Source: Aradus depressus (taxonomy: Eukaryota > Arthropoda > Insecta > Hemiptera > Aradidae). From it: a stretch of DNA of 64,000 bases. How positions within the stretch are numbered: position 1 is the stretch's first letter; each line of letters starts with the position of its first letter. The translations under genes and the position numbers were made by a program. The notes beneath the pieces are model-generated. The model was not told the origin of the DNA, did not search any database, and saw nothing but the letters and a program-made list of their open reading frames with translations. This document shows, in pieces, positions 30,541 to 42,837 of the stretch. The DNA is taken from NCBI GenBank assembly GCA_963662175.1, contig OY759227.1:6046501-6110500 (forward strand). The letters run 5' to 3'.

Positions 30541-33500
30541 CAACATGTGAAACTTCGTGACAATGCGACCAACCGTTAATGAGCTAGTTCTATATTTAGA
30601 CTTAGGCCCCCCCCCCACAACCCCCCCTCCCGTTCAAAACTTTGGGACGCCACACACCTTATTTTTCTATTTGGCCTTCAGGAATACTACATGGGAAACT
30701 TCGTGACAATGCGACCAACCGTTAATGAGCTAGCTCTATATTTATACTTAGGCCCACCCCCAATAACCCCCCCCTCCCGTTCAAAACTTTGGGACGCCAC
30801 ACACCTTATTTTTCTATTTGGCCTTCAGGAATACTACATGTGAAACTTCGTGACAATGCGACCAACCGTTAATGAGCTAGCTCTATATTTATACTTAGCC
30901 CCCCCCCCCCACAACCCCCCCTCCCGTTCAAAACTTTGGGACGCAACACACCTTATTTTTCTATTTGGCCTTCAGGAATACTACATGGGAAATTTCGTGA
31001 CAATACGATCAACCGTTAATGAGTTAGCTCTATATTTAAACTTAGCCCCCCCCCCCTCAAGCCCCCCTCCCATTTAAAATTTTGGGACGCCTCACACAAT
31101 ATTTTTCTATTTGGCCTTCAGGAATACTATATGGGAAATTTCGTGACAATACGATCAACCGTTAATGAGCTAGCTCTTTATTTATACTTAGGCCCCCCCC
31201 ACAACCCCCCCTCCCGTTCAAAACTTTGGGACGCCACACACCTTATTTTTCTATTTGGCCTTCAGGAATACTACATGGGAAACTTCGTGACAATGCGACC
31301 AACCGTTAATGAGCTAGCTCTATATTTATACTTAGGCCCCCCCCCCATAACCCCCCCCCTCCCGTTCAAAACTTTGGGACGCCACACACCTTATTTTTCT
31401 ATTTGGCCTTCAGGAATACTACATGTGAAACTTCGTGACAATGCGACCAACCGTTAATGAGCTAGCTCTATATTTATACTTAGGCCCCCCCCCCCACAAC
31501 CCCCCCTCCCGTTCAAAACTTTGGGACGCCACACACCTTATTTTTCTATTTGGCCTTCAGGAATACTACATGTGAAACTTCGTGACAATGCGACCAACCG
31601 TTAATGTGCTAGCTCTATATTTATACTTAGTCCCCCCCCACAACCCCCCCTCCCGTTCAAAACTTTGGGACGCCACACACTTTATTTTTCTATTTGGCCT
31701 TCAGGAATACTACATCGGAAATTTCATGACAATACGATCAACCGTTAATGAGCCAGCTCTATATTTATACTTAGCCCCCCCCATAACCCCCCCCCTCCCG
31801 TTCAAAACTTGGGGACGCCACACACCTTATTTTTCTATTTGGCCTTCAGGAATACAACATGTGAAACTTCGTGACAATGCGACCAACCGTTAATGAGCTA
31901 GTTCTATATTTAGACTTAGCCCCCCCCCCCCCACAACCCCCCCTCCCGTTCAAAACTTTGGGACGCCACACACCTTATTTTTCTATTTGGCCTTCAGGAA
32001 TACTACATGGGAAACTTCGTGACAATGCGACCAACCGTTAATGAGCTAGCTCTATATTTATACTTAGGCCCCCCCCCCATAAACCCCCCCTCCCGTTCAA
32101 AACTTTGGGACGCCACACACCTTATTTTTCTATTTGGCCTTCAGGAATACTACATGTGAAACTTCGTGACAATGCGACCAACCGTTAATGAGTTAGCTCT
32201 ATATTTAAACTTAGCCCCCCCCCCCCTCAACCCCCCCTCCCATTTAAAATTTTGGGACGCCTTACACAATATTTTTCTATTTGGCCTTCAGGAATACTAC
32301 ATGTGAAATTTCGTGACAATCTGACCAACCGTTAGTGACCCAGCTCTATATTTATACTTAGCCCCCCCCCATAACCCCCCCCTCTCGTTCAAAACTTGGG
32401 GACGCCACACACCTCATTTTTCTATTTGGCCTTCAGGAATACAACATGTGAAACTTCGTGACAATGCGACCAACCGTTAATGAGCTAGTTCTATATTTAG
32501 ACTTAGGCCCCCCCCCCCCACAGCCCCCCCTCCCGTTCAAAACTTTGGGACGCCACACACCTTATTTTTCTATTTGGCCTTCAGGAATACTACATGGGAA
32601 ACTTCGTGACAATGCGACCAACCGTTAATGAGCTAGCTCTATATTTATACTTAGGCCCCCCCCCCATAACCCCCCCCCTCCCGTTCAAAACTTTGGGACG
32701 CCACACACCTTATTTTTCTATTTGGCCTTCAGGAATACTACATGTGAAACTTCGTGACAATGCGACCAACCGTTAATGAGCTAGCTCTATATTTATACTT
32801 AGGCCCCCCCCCCCACAACCCCCCCTCCCGTTCAAAACTTTGGGACGCCACACACCTTATTTTTCTATTTGGCCTTCAGGAATACTACATGTGAAACTTC
32901 GTGACAATGCGACCAACCGTTAATGTGCTAGCTCTATATTTATACTTAGTCCCCCCCCACAACCCCCCCTCCCGTTCAAAACTTTGGGACGCCACACACT
33001 TTATTTTTCTATTTGGCCTTCAGGAATACTACATCGGAAATTTCATGACAATACGATCAACCGTTAATGAGCCAGCTCTATATTTATACTTAGCCCCCCC
33101 CATAACCCCCCCCCTCCCGTTCAAAACTTGGGGACGCCACACACCTTATTTTTCTATTTGGCCTTCAGGAATACAACATGTGAAACTTCGTGACAATGCG
33201 ACCAACCGTTAATGAGCTAGTTCTATATTTAGACTTAGCCCCCCCCCCCCCACAACCCCCCCTCCCGTTCAAAACTTTGGGACGCCACACACCTTATTTT
33301 TCTATTTGGCCTTCAGGAATACTACATGGGAAACTTCGTGACAATGCGACCAACCGTTAATGAGCTAGCTCTATATTTATACTTAGGCCCCCCCCCCATA
33401 AACCCCCCCTCCCGTTCAAAACTTTGGGACGCCACACACCTTATTTTTCTATTTGGCCTTCAGGAATACTACATGTGAAACTTCGTGACAATGCGACCAA

Positions 33501-36500
33501 CCGTTAATGAGTTAGCTCTATATTTAAACTTAGCCCCCCCCCCCTCAACCCCCCCTCCCATTTAAAATTTTGGGACGCCTTACACAATATTTTTCTATTT
33601 GGCCTTCAGGAATACTACATGTGAAATTTCGTGACAATCTGACCAACCGTTAGTGACCCAGCTCTATATTTATACTTAGCCCCCCCCCATAACCCCCCCC
33701 TCTCGTTCAAAACTTGGGGACGCCACACACCTCATTTTTCTATTTGGCCTTCAGGAATACAACATGTGAAACTTCGTGACAATGCGACCAACCGTTAATG
33801 AGCTAGTTCTATATTTAGACTTAGGCCCCCCCCCCCCACAGCCCCCCCTCCCGTTCAAAACTTTGGGACGCCACACACCTTATTTTTCTATTTGGCCTTC
33901 AGGAATACTACATGGGAAATTTCGTGACAATACGATCAACCGTTAATGAGTTAGCTCTATATTTAAACTTAGCCCCCCCCCTCAACCCCCCCTCCCATTT
34001 AAAATTTTGGGACGCCTTACACAATATTTTTCTATTTGGCCTTCAGGAATACTACATGTGAAATTTCGTGACAATCTGACCAACCGTTAGTGACCCAGCT
34101 CTATATTTATACTTAGCCCCCCCCCATAACCCCCCCCTCTCGTTCAAAACTTGGGGACGCCACACACCTCATTTTTCTATTTGGCCTTCAGGAATACTAC
34201 ATGGGAAACTTCGTGACAATGCGACCAACCGTTAATGAGCTAGCTCTATATTTATACTTAGGCCCCCCCCCATAACCCCCCCCCTCCCGTTCAAAACTTT
34301 GGGACGCCACACACCTTATTTTTCTATTTGGCCTTCAGGAATACTACATGTGAAACTTCGTGACAATGCGACCAACCATTAATGAGCTAGCTCTATATTT
34401 ATACTTAGGCCCCCCCCACAACCCCCCCTCCCGTTCAAAACTTTGGAACGCCACACACCTTATTTTTCTATTTGGCCTTTAGGAATACTACATGGGAAAT
34501 TTCGTGACAATACGATCAACCGTTAATGAGCTAGCTCTATATTTATACTTAGCCCCCCCCCCCCCACCGCCACCTCCCCTCCCGTTCAAAATTTTGAGCC
34601 GTCACACCGCCTATTTTTCTATTTGGTCTTCAGGAATACTACATGTGAAATTTCGTGACAATCTGACCAACCGTTAATGAGCCAGCTCTATATTTATACT
34701 TAGCCCCCACCATAACCCCCCCCTCCCGTTCAAAACTTGGGGACGCCACACACCTTATTTTTCTATTTGGCCTTCAGGAATACAACATGTGAAACTTCGT
34801 GACAATGCGACCAACCGTTAATGAGCTAGTTCTATATTTAGACTTAGGCCCCCCCCCCACAACCCCCCCTCCCGTTCAAAACTTTGGGACGCCACACACC
34901 TTATTTTTCTATTTGGCCTTCAGGAATACTACATGGGAAACTTCGTGACAATGCGACCAACCGTTAATGAGCTAGCTCTATATTTATACTTAGGCCCACC
35001 CCCAATAACCCCCCCCTCCCGTTCAAAACTTTGGGACGCCACACACCTTATTTTTCTATTTGGCCTTCAGGAATACTACATGTGAAACTTCGTGACAATG
35101 CGACCAACCGTTAATGAGCTAGCTCTATATTTATACTTAGCCCCCCCCCCCCACAACCCCCCCTCCCGTTCAAAACTTTGGGACGCAACACACCTTATTT
35201 TTCTATTTGGCCTTCAGGAATACTACATGGGAAATTTCGTGACAATACGATCAACCGTTAATGAGTTAGCTCTATATTTAAACTTAGCCCCCCCCCCCTC
35301 AAGCCCCCCTCCCATTTAAAATTTTGGGACGCCTCACACAATATTTTTCTATTTGGCCTTCAGGAATACTATATGGGAAATTTCGTGACAATACGATCAA
35401 CCGTTAATGAGCTAGCTCTTTATTTATACTTAGGCCCCCCCCACAACCCCCCCTCCCGTTCAAAACTTTGGGACGCCACACACCTTATTTTTCTATTTGG
35501 CCTTCAGGAATACTACATGGGAAACTTCGTGACAATGCGACCAACCGTTAATGAGCTAGCTCTATATTTATACTTAGGCCCCCCCCCCATAACCCCCCCC
35601 CTCCCGTTCAAAACTTTGGGACGCCACACACCTTATTTTTCTATTTGGCCTTCAGGAATACTACATGTGAAACTTCGTGACAATGCGACCAACCGTTAAT
35701 GAGCTAGCTCTATATTTATACTTAGGCCCCCCCCCCCACAACCCCCCCTCCCGTTCAAAACTTTGGGACGCCACACACCTTATTTTTCTATTTGGCCTTC
35801 AGGAATACTACATGTGAAACTTCGTGACAATGCGACCAACCGTTAATGTGCTAGCTCTATATTTATACTTAGTCCCCCCCCACAACCCCCCCTCCCGTTC
35901 AAAACTTTGGGACGCCACACACTTTATTTTTCTATTTGGCCTTCAGGAATACTACATCGGAAATTTCATGACAATACGATCAACCGTTAATGAGCCAGCT
36001 CTATATTTATACTTAGCCCCCCCCATAACCCCCCCCCCTCCCGTTCAAAACTTGGGGACGCCACACACCTTATTTTTCTATTTGGCCTTCAGGAATACAA
36101 CATGTGAAACTTCGTGACAATGCGACCAACCGTTAATGAGCTAGTTCTATATTTAGACTTAGCCCCCCCCCCCCCACAACCCCCCCTCCCGTTCAAAACT
36201 TTGGGACGCCACACACCTTATTTTTCTATTTGGCCTTCAGGAATACTACATGGGAAACTTCGTGACAATGCGACCAACCGTTAATGAGCTAGCTCTATAT
36301 TTATACTTAGGCCCCCCCCCCATAAACCCCCCCTCCCGTTCAAAACTTTGGGACGCCACACACCTTATTTTTCTATTTGGCCTTCAGGAATACTACATGT
36401 GAAACTTCGTGACAATGCGACCAACCGTTAATGAGTTAGCTCTATATTTAAACTTAGCCCCCCCCCCCCTCAACCCCCCCTCCCATTTAAAATTTTGGGA

Positions 36501-36820
36501 CGCCTTACACAATATTTTTCTATTTGGCCTTCAGGAATACTACATGTGAAATTTCGTGACAATCTGACCAACCGTTAGTGACCCAGCTCTATATTTATAC
36601 TTAGCCCCCCCCCATAACCCCCCCCTCTCGTTCAAAACTTGGGGACGCCACACACCTCATTTTTCTATTTGGCCTTCAGGAATACAACATGTGAAACTTC
36701 GTGACAATGCGACCAACCGTTAATGAGCTAGTTCTATATTTAGACTTAGGCCCCCCCCCCCCACAGCCCCCCCTCCCGTTCAAAACTTTGGGACGCCACA
36801 CACCTTATTTTTCTATTTGG
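30010..36820 (+). repeat. Nested higher-order duplications (1.32 kb and 4.24 kb offsets)
   Basis: A block at about 31260-32580 is directly repeated at about 32581-33900 (offset 1319 bp, nine monomers). A larger block at about 30010-32580 recurs at about 34260-36820 (offset 4242 bp). Markers are ACATCGGAAATTTCATGAC at about 31712, 33031 and 35954, and GACGCCTTACACAAT at about 32257, 33575 and 36500. The nesting implies successive rounds of duplication, by unequal exchange or replication slippage. Confidence 0.7.
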
Positions 36821-39800
36821 CCTTCAGGAATACTACATGGGAAATTTCGTGACAATACGATCAACCGTTAATGAGTTAGCTCTATATTTAAACTTAGCCC
36901 CCCCCCTCAACCCCCCCTCCCATTTAAAATTTTGGGACGCCTCACACAATATTTTTCTATTTGGCCTTCAGGAATACTATATGGGAAATTTCGTGACAAT
37001 ACGATCAACCGTTAATGAGCTAGCTCTATATTTATACTTAGGCCCCCCCCACAACCCCCCCTCCCGTTCAAAACTTTGGGACGCCACACACCTTATTTTT
37101 CTATTTGGCCTTCAGGAATACTACATGGGAAACTTCGTGACAATGCGACCAACCGTTAATGAGCTAGCTCTATATTTATACTTAGGCCCCCCCCACAACC
37201 CCCCCTCCCATTCAAAACTTTGGGACGCCACACACCTTATTTTTCTATTTGGCCTTCAGGAATACTACATGGGAAACTTCGTGACAATGCGACCAACCGT
37301 TAATGAGCTAGCTCTATATTTATACTTAGGCCCCCCCCCCATAACCCCCCCCCTCCCGTTCAAAACTTTGGGACGCCACACACCTTATTTTTCTATTTGG
37401 CCTTCAGGAATACTACATGTGAAACTTCGTGACAATGCGACCAACCATTAATGAGCTAGCTCTATATTTATACTTAGGCCCCCCCCACAACCCCCCCTCC
37501 CGTTCAAAACTTTGGAACGCCACACACCTTATTTTTCTATTTGGCCTTTAGGAATACTACATGGGAAATTTCGTGACAATACGATCAACCGTTAATGAGC
37601 TAGCTCTATATTTATACTTAGCCCCCCCCCCCCCCCCCCACCGCCACCTCCCCTCCCGTTCAAAATTTTGAGCCGTCACACCGCCTATTTTTCTATTTGG
37701 TCTTCAGGAATACTACATGTGAAATTTCGTGACAATCTGACCAACCGTTAATGAGCCAGCTCTATATTTATACTTAGCCCCCCCCATAACCCCCCCCTCC
37801 CGTTCAAAACTTGGGGACGCCACACACCTTATTTTTCTATTTGGCCTTCAGGAATACAACATGTGAAACTTCGTGACAATGCGACCAACCGTTAATGAGC
37901 TAGTTCTATATTTAGACTTAGGCCCCCCCCCCCACAACCCCCCCTCCCGTTCAAAACTTTGGGACGCCACACACCTTATTTTTCTATTTGGCCTTCAGGA
38001 ATACTACATGGGAAACTTCGTGACAATGCGACCAACCGTTAATGAGCTAGCTCTATATTTATACTTAGGCCCACCCCCAATAACCCCCCCCTCCCGTTCA
38101 AAACTTTGGGACGCCACACACCTTATTTTTCTATTTGGCCTTCAGGAATACTACATGTGAAACTTCGTGACAATGCGACCAACCGTTAATGAGCTAGCTC
38201 TATATTTATACTTAGCCCCCCCCCCCCACAACCCCCCCTCCCGTTCAAAACTTTGGGACGCAACACACCTTATTTTTCTATTTGGCCTTCAGGAATACTA
38301 CATGGGAAACTTCGTGACAATGCGACCAACCGTTAATGAGCTAGCTCTTTATTTATACTTAGGCCCCCCCCACAACCCCCCCTCCCGTTCAAAACTTTGG
38401 GACGCCACACACCTTATTTTTCTATTTGGCCTTCAGGAATACTACATGGGAAACTTCGTGACAATGCGACCAACCGTTAATGAGCTAGCTCTATATTTAT
38501 ACTTAGGCCCCCCCCCCATAACCCCCCCCTCCCGTTCAAAACTTTGGGACGCCACACACCTTATTTTTCTATTTGGCCTTCAGGAATACTACATGTGAAA
38601 CTTCGTGACAATGCGACCAACCGTTAATGAGCTAGCTCTATATTTATACTTAGGCCCCCCCCCCCACAACCCCCCCTCCCGTTCAAAACTTTGGGACGCC
38701 ACACACCTTATTTTTCTATTTGGCCTTCAGGAATACTACATGTGAAACTTCGTGACAATGCGACCAACCGTTAATGTGCTAGCTCTATATTTATACTTAG
38801 TCCCCCCCCACAACCCCCCCTCCCGTTCAAAACTTTGGGACGCCACACACTTTATTTTTCTATTTGGCCTTCAGGAATACTACATCGGAAATTTCATGAC
38901 AATACGATCAACCGTTAATGAGCTAGCTCTATATTTATACTTAGCCCCCCCCCCCACCCCCACCTCCCCTCCCGTTCAAAATTTTGAGCCGTCACACCGC
39001 CTATTTTTCTATTTGGTCTTCAGGAATACTACATGTGAAATTTCGTGACAATCTGACCAACCGTTAATGAGCCAGCTCTATATTTATACTTAGCCCCCCC
39101 CATAACCCCCCCCCTCCCGTTCAAAACTTGGGGACGCCACACACCTTATTTTTCTATTTGGCCTTCAGGAATACAACATGTGAAACTTCGTGACAATGCG
39201 ACCAACCGTTAATGAGCTAGTTCTATATTTAGACTTAGCCCCCCCCCCCCCCCCCCCACAACCCCCCCTCCCGTTCAAAACTTTGGGACGCCACACACCT
39301 TATTTTTCTATTTGGCCTTCAGGAATACTACATGGGAAACTTCGTGACAATGCGACCAACCGTTAATGAGCTAGCTCTATATTTATACTTAGGCCCCCCC
39401 CCCATAAACCCCCCCTCCCGTTCAAAACTTTGGGACGCCACACACCTTATTTTTCTATTTGGCCTTCAGGAATACTACATGTGAAACTTCGTGACAATGC
39501 GACCAACCGTTAATGAGTTAGCTCTATATTTAAACTTAGCCCCCCCCCCCCTCAACCCCCCCTCCCATTTAAAATTTTGGGACGCCTTACACAATATTTT
39601 TCTATTTGGCCTTCAGGAATACTACATGTGAAATTTCGTGACAATCTGACCAACCGTTAGTGACCCAGCTCTATATTTATACTTAGCCCCCCCCCCATAA
39701 CCCCCCCCTCTCGTTCAAAACTTGGGGACGCCACACACCTCATTTTTCTATTTGGCCTTCAGGAATACAACATGTGAAACTTCGTGACAATGCGACCAAC

Positions 39801-40942
39801 CGTTAATGAGCTAGTTCTATATTTAGACTTAGGCCCCCCCCCCCCCCCACAGCCCCCCCTCCCGTTCAAAACTTTGGGACGCCACACACCTTATTTTTCT
39901 ATTTGGCCTTCAGGAATACTACATGGGAAACTTCGTGACAATGGGACCAACCGTTAATGAGCTAGCTCTATATTTATACTTAGGCCCCCCCCCCCCCCCA
40001 TAACCCCCCCCCCTCCCGTTCAAAACTTTGGGACGCCACACACCTTATTTTTCTATTTGGCCTTCAGGAATACTACATGTGAAACTTCGTGACAATGCGA
40101 CCAACCGTTAATGAGCTAGCTCTATATTTATACTTAGGCCCCCCCCCCCACAACCCCCCCTCCCGTTCAAAACTTTGGGACGCCACACACCTTATTTTTC
40201 TATTTGGCCTTCAGGAATACTACATGGGAAATTTCGTGACAATACGATCAACCGTTAATGAGTTAGCTCTATATTTAAACTTAGCCCCCCCCCCCCCCCA
40301 CCGCCACCTCCCCTCCCGTTCAAAATTTTGAGCCGTCACACCGCCTATTTTTCTATTTGGTCTTCAGGAATACTACATGTGAAATTTCGTGACAATCTGA
40401 CCAACCGTTAATGAGCCAGCTCTATATTTATACTTAGCCCCCCCCCCCATAACCCCCCCCTCCCGTTCAAAACTTGGGGACGCCACACACCTTATTTTTC
40501 TATTTGGCCTTCAGGAATACTACATGTGAAACTTCGTGACAATGCGACCAACCGTTAATGAGCTAGCTCTATATTTATACTTAGGCCCCCCCCCCACAAC
40601 CCCCCCTCCCGTTCAAAACTTTGGAACGCCACACACCTTATTTTTCTATTTGGCCTTTAGGAATACTACATGGGAAATTTCGTGACAATACGATCAACCG
40701 TTAATGAGCTAGCTCTATATTTATACTTAGCCCCCCCCCCACCGCCACCTCCCCTCCCGTTCAAAATTTTGAGCCGTCACACCGCCTATTTTTCTATTTG
40801 GTCTTCAGGAATACTACATGTGAAATTTCGTGACAATCTGACCAACCGTTAATGAGCCAGCTCTATATTTATACTTAGCCCCCCCCATAACCCCCCCCCT
40901 CCCGTTCAAAACTTGGGGACGCCACACACCTTATTTTTCTAT

Positions 40943-41277
40943 AGAGTCATCTATTCCATACTTCAGTTCGATCTAACTATCGACCCGGCTTGATCGATTC
41001 AACGAATGAATGAACTCCCGTTCATCACAACAACACTTACTGATAAACTACGTCAACAATTACTATTCTTAGATAAACAAACAAACATAATACTTCACAG
41101 ACCCACATCAATCTCTAATATAAACATCTAATAACTACAATTACAACAAAAGTATGTATATTTCAAAACTTCATTCATTCCTCTTTCAATCATTAGTAAA
41201 TTTCATTTATCCAAAGTTTTCTGTCTAAAGTTTTGCTCAGTTCGTCTGTCTGTTATTGTCTATAACTCATTCGAGTT
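40943..41277. other. Non-repetitive sequence between satellite and coiled-coil ORF
   Basis: The satellite stops inside a monomer (ending in TATTTTTCTAT) and unrelated AT-rich DNA begins. No LTR, terminal inverted repeat or target duplication is visible at the junction. On the minus strand this stretch lies downstream of the 519-residue frame. A GTAAGT on the minus strand just upstream of the stop codon could be a splice donor, in which case this is intron, but that is speculative. Confidence 0.5.
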
Positions 41278-42837
41278 TCAAAAATAGTTACTTACTGTAA
41301 GTTCGGCTGATGCAATTAAATAATTACAGAGCCTTAGAGGAGCCCCTGCCTTTTTCTTAATGCCGCGCCTTATGTCTTCAAATATCTTCCTCCTTACACT
41401 AAATAAAATTTTACGTAGTCTGTCTGTCAGTATTGCGTCATTTTTCTCATTTCCCCTTATTTCATAAATTTTTACTTCAGTTTTTCTGTATTGTATTCTA
41501 AAAATGTCTTCCACCTGGTAACTAGTCTCATGTAAATTCTTTCTTAAATAATTTTTCCATTCATGCACATCAGTCATACTATCATATTTTCTTAATTCTA
41601 CCTTAGTTTGCACTAACTGATATTTCATTTTAATTTCTCCCTTGGAAAGAAATTTTCTTACCGATTTTACTCTACTTTGGAAAGTCTTTTTAACTGTTAA
41701 ATCTGTCCTTTCATTTTCTAAGCTATTTCTAGAACTAATTTCCGAGACTATTTTGACTTCCTCTACTAAAATTTCTAAGTCTGTTCCTTTTTCTATATCT
41801 ACAGTTTGAACCTTTCCCATTCTCTTACTGATTTCTTCCTTTAATTTTGACATGTCCCCTTCTATTTGACTAATTCTTTCTGAATTGGTTTCTATTTTGC
41901 TCCCTAATTCTACAACTCCCTTGAATCCTTCCTCCTGAATCCCTTCTACCCAGCTAATCCTTTCAGAAAGTTCAGCTGTTTGGACGCTGTTGTCCTCCCT
42001 AACTCCTAACAACTTTAATTCTAAAATTTGAAACCGCTCATCACAGTTTTCTTTTGCAACACTTAGTTTACAGATTATTCCTTCCATCTGAATTTTCACT
42101 CCATCGTTTAAAATGCTTATGTTTTGATTAAATTCCCCCTTTAAACTTTCTGCTACCTGATCAACTTTGTCTTCTAACTCTTGATTTTTTATTTCTAAAT
42201 TCCCTATTTGATCCTTCAAGCTGTCCATCTGCTTATCTAATCTCACCTCTAAATCTTGAATGTCCCCTCTCAAATTAGTCATATCCCCTCGTAAATTTGT
42301 CTCTAAATTTGTCATGTTTGTTTTCTGTTCGTCAATCTTACTACTTAAATTTGTCTCTAAATTTGTCATGTTTGTTTTCTGTTCGTCAATCTTACTACTT
42401 AAATTTGTCTCTACGTTTCTTAATTTGTTCCCCATTTCCCTATTAAAATTTGTCTCTAAACCTTCCATCTTTTGATTAAGATTCCCCATATCCCCTCTTA
42501 ACTTTTCCATATTTTGAGACTGCTCTCTCCTTAAATTTGTCTCTAAATTTTGAGATTGTTCTTTCATATCCCCTCTTAAATTTTTTATGCTTCTCATCAT
42601 AAGTTCCATGAATTGGTCCATTTTATCTGGTTTCTCCTTCTTTTCTACCTCGGTCTCTTTACTAACAACATCAATCTCCTGTACCTCCTCACTAGTACCC
42701 TCTTTGGTCTCCATAGCAACGGGTATTTCCCTATCTGTCTCTTCCGAAATTTCTACTTCGGACCCTTCGTCCGAACTAAATTCCTCCCCCTTGTTCTCTT
42801 CCTCTAATCTTTTTGCTTCCCCTCTCGTCAATGGCAT
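41278..42837 (-). CDS. 519-residue coiled-coil protein, possibly retroelement Gag-like
   Basis: This is the only long frame in the window outside recognisable transposons and repeats. It starts with MPLTRGEAKRLEEE, is acidic to about residue 70, then has a long heptad-rich region (about 75-345) full of E, K, L, N and Q that predicts an extended coiled coil. A basic C-terminal part follows (about 385-519, with KKTFQSRVKSVRKFL and RRKIFEDIRRGIKKK). I see no zinc knuckle, protease motif, signal peptide or membrane segment. Two adjacent 18-residue repeats (SSKIDEQKTNMTNLETNL) match a 54-bp tandem duplication. Arthropod retroelements sometimes carry coiled-coil Gag proteins with this kind of N-terminus, but no pol or LTR is found beside it, so that is inference. 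The ATG at 42835-42837 is the first in frame. The last residues may be intronic, because a GTAAGT lies near the stop. It could instead be the first exon of an unknown host gene. Confidence 0.6.
   Translation of the reverse strand: MPLTRGEAKRLEEENKGEEFSSDEGSEVEISEETDREIPVAMETKEGTSEEVQEIDVVSKETEVEKKEKPDKMDQFMELMMRSIKNLRGDMKEQSQNLETNLRREQSQNMEKLRGDMGNLNQKMEGLETNFNREMGNKLRNVETNLSSKIDEQKTNMTNLETNLSSKIDEQKTNMTNLETNLRGDMTNLRGDIQDLEVRLDKQMDSLKDQIGNLEIKNQELEDKVDQVAESLKGEFNQNISILNDGVKIQMEGIICKLSVAKENCDERFQILELKLLGVREDNSVQTAELSERISWVEGIQEEGFKGVVELGSKIETNSERISQIEGDMSKLKEEISKRMGKVQTVDIEKGTDLEILVEEVKIVSEISSRNSLENERTDLTVKKTFQSRVKSVRKFLSKGEIKMKYQLVQTKVELRKYDSMTDVHEWKNYLRKNLHETSYQVEDIFRIQYRKTEVKIYEIRGNEKNDAILTDRLRKILFSVRRKIFEDIRRGIKKKAGAPLRLCNYLIASAELTVSNYF
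42303..42410 (-). repeat. Perfect 54-bp tandem duplication inside the coiled-coil ORF
   Basis: Bases 42303-42356 and 42357-42410 are identical 54-bp copies. The length is a multiple of three, so the reading frame is kept and the coiled coil is extended by 18 residues. In-frame expansion without loss of the frame is weak evidence that the protein was under selection or that the copy is young. Confidence 0.9.

Larger units (their letters stand above)
1..40942 (+). repeat. Giant satellite array, ~146-149 bp monomer, about 280 copies
   Basis: Head-to-tail monomers run from the window edge to an abrupt stop in mid-unit at about 40942. Counted units are 146 bp (1-146), 149 bp (147-295) and 147 bp (296-442); most length change comes from a C-tract of about 7-19 bases. 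Each unit contains, in order, TCAGGAATACTACATG, a CGTGACAAT block, ACCGTTAATGAG, CTCTATATTTATACTTAG, the C-tract, CCCTCCCGTTCAAAA, and GACGCCACACACC. Several monomer variants recur: CAATGCGACC, CAATACGATC with a TTTAAAC block, CAATCTGACC with ACTTGGGGACG, and one with CACCTCCCCTCC and GAGCCGTCACACCG. The left end lies outside the window. The same monomer occurs inside the Helitrons at 44644-56038, so I infer Helitron ancestry. Open frames inside the array are by-products of a near-147-bp period. Confidence 0.97.

Noticed and set aside
1..40942. CRISPR-like regular repeats
   Set aside because: Units are contiguous with no unique spacers, are about 147 bp long, and lie in eukaryotic transposon-rich DNA.
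1..40942. CENP-B box in the monomer (TTCGTGACAATGCGACC)
   Set aside because: It matches TTCG and the following A but lacks the CGGG core at the right spacing. A centromere role is not supported by this motif.
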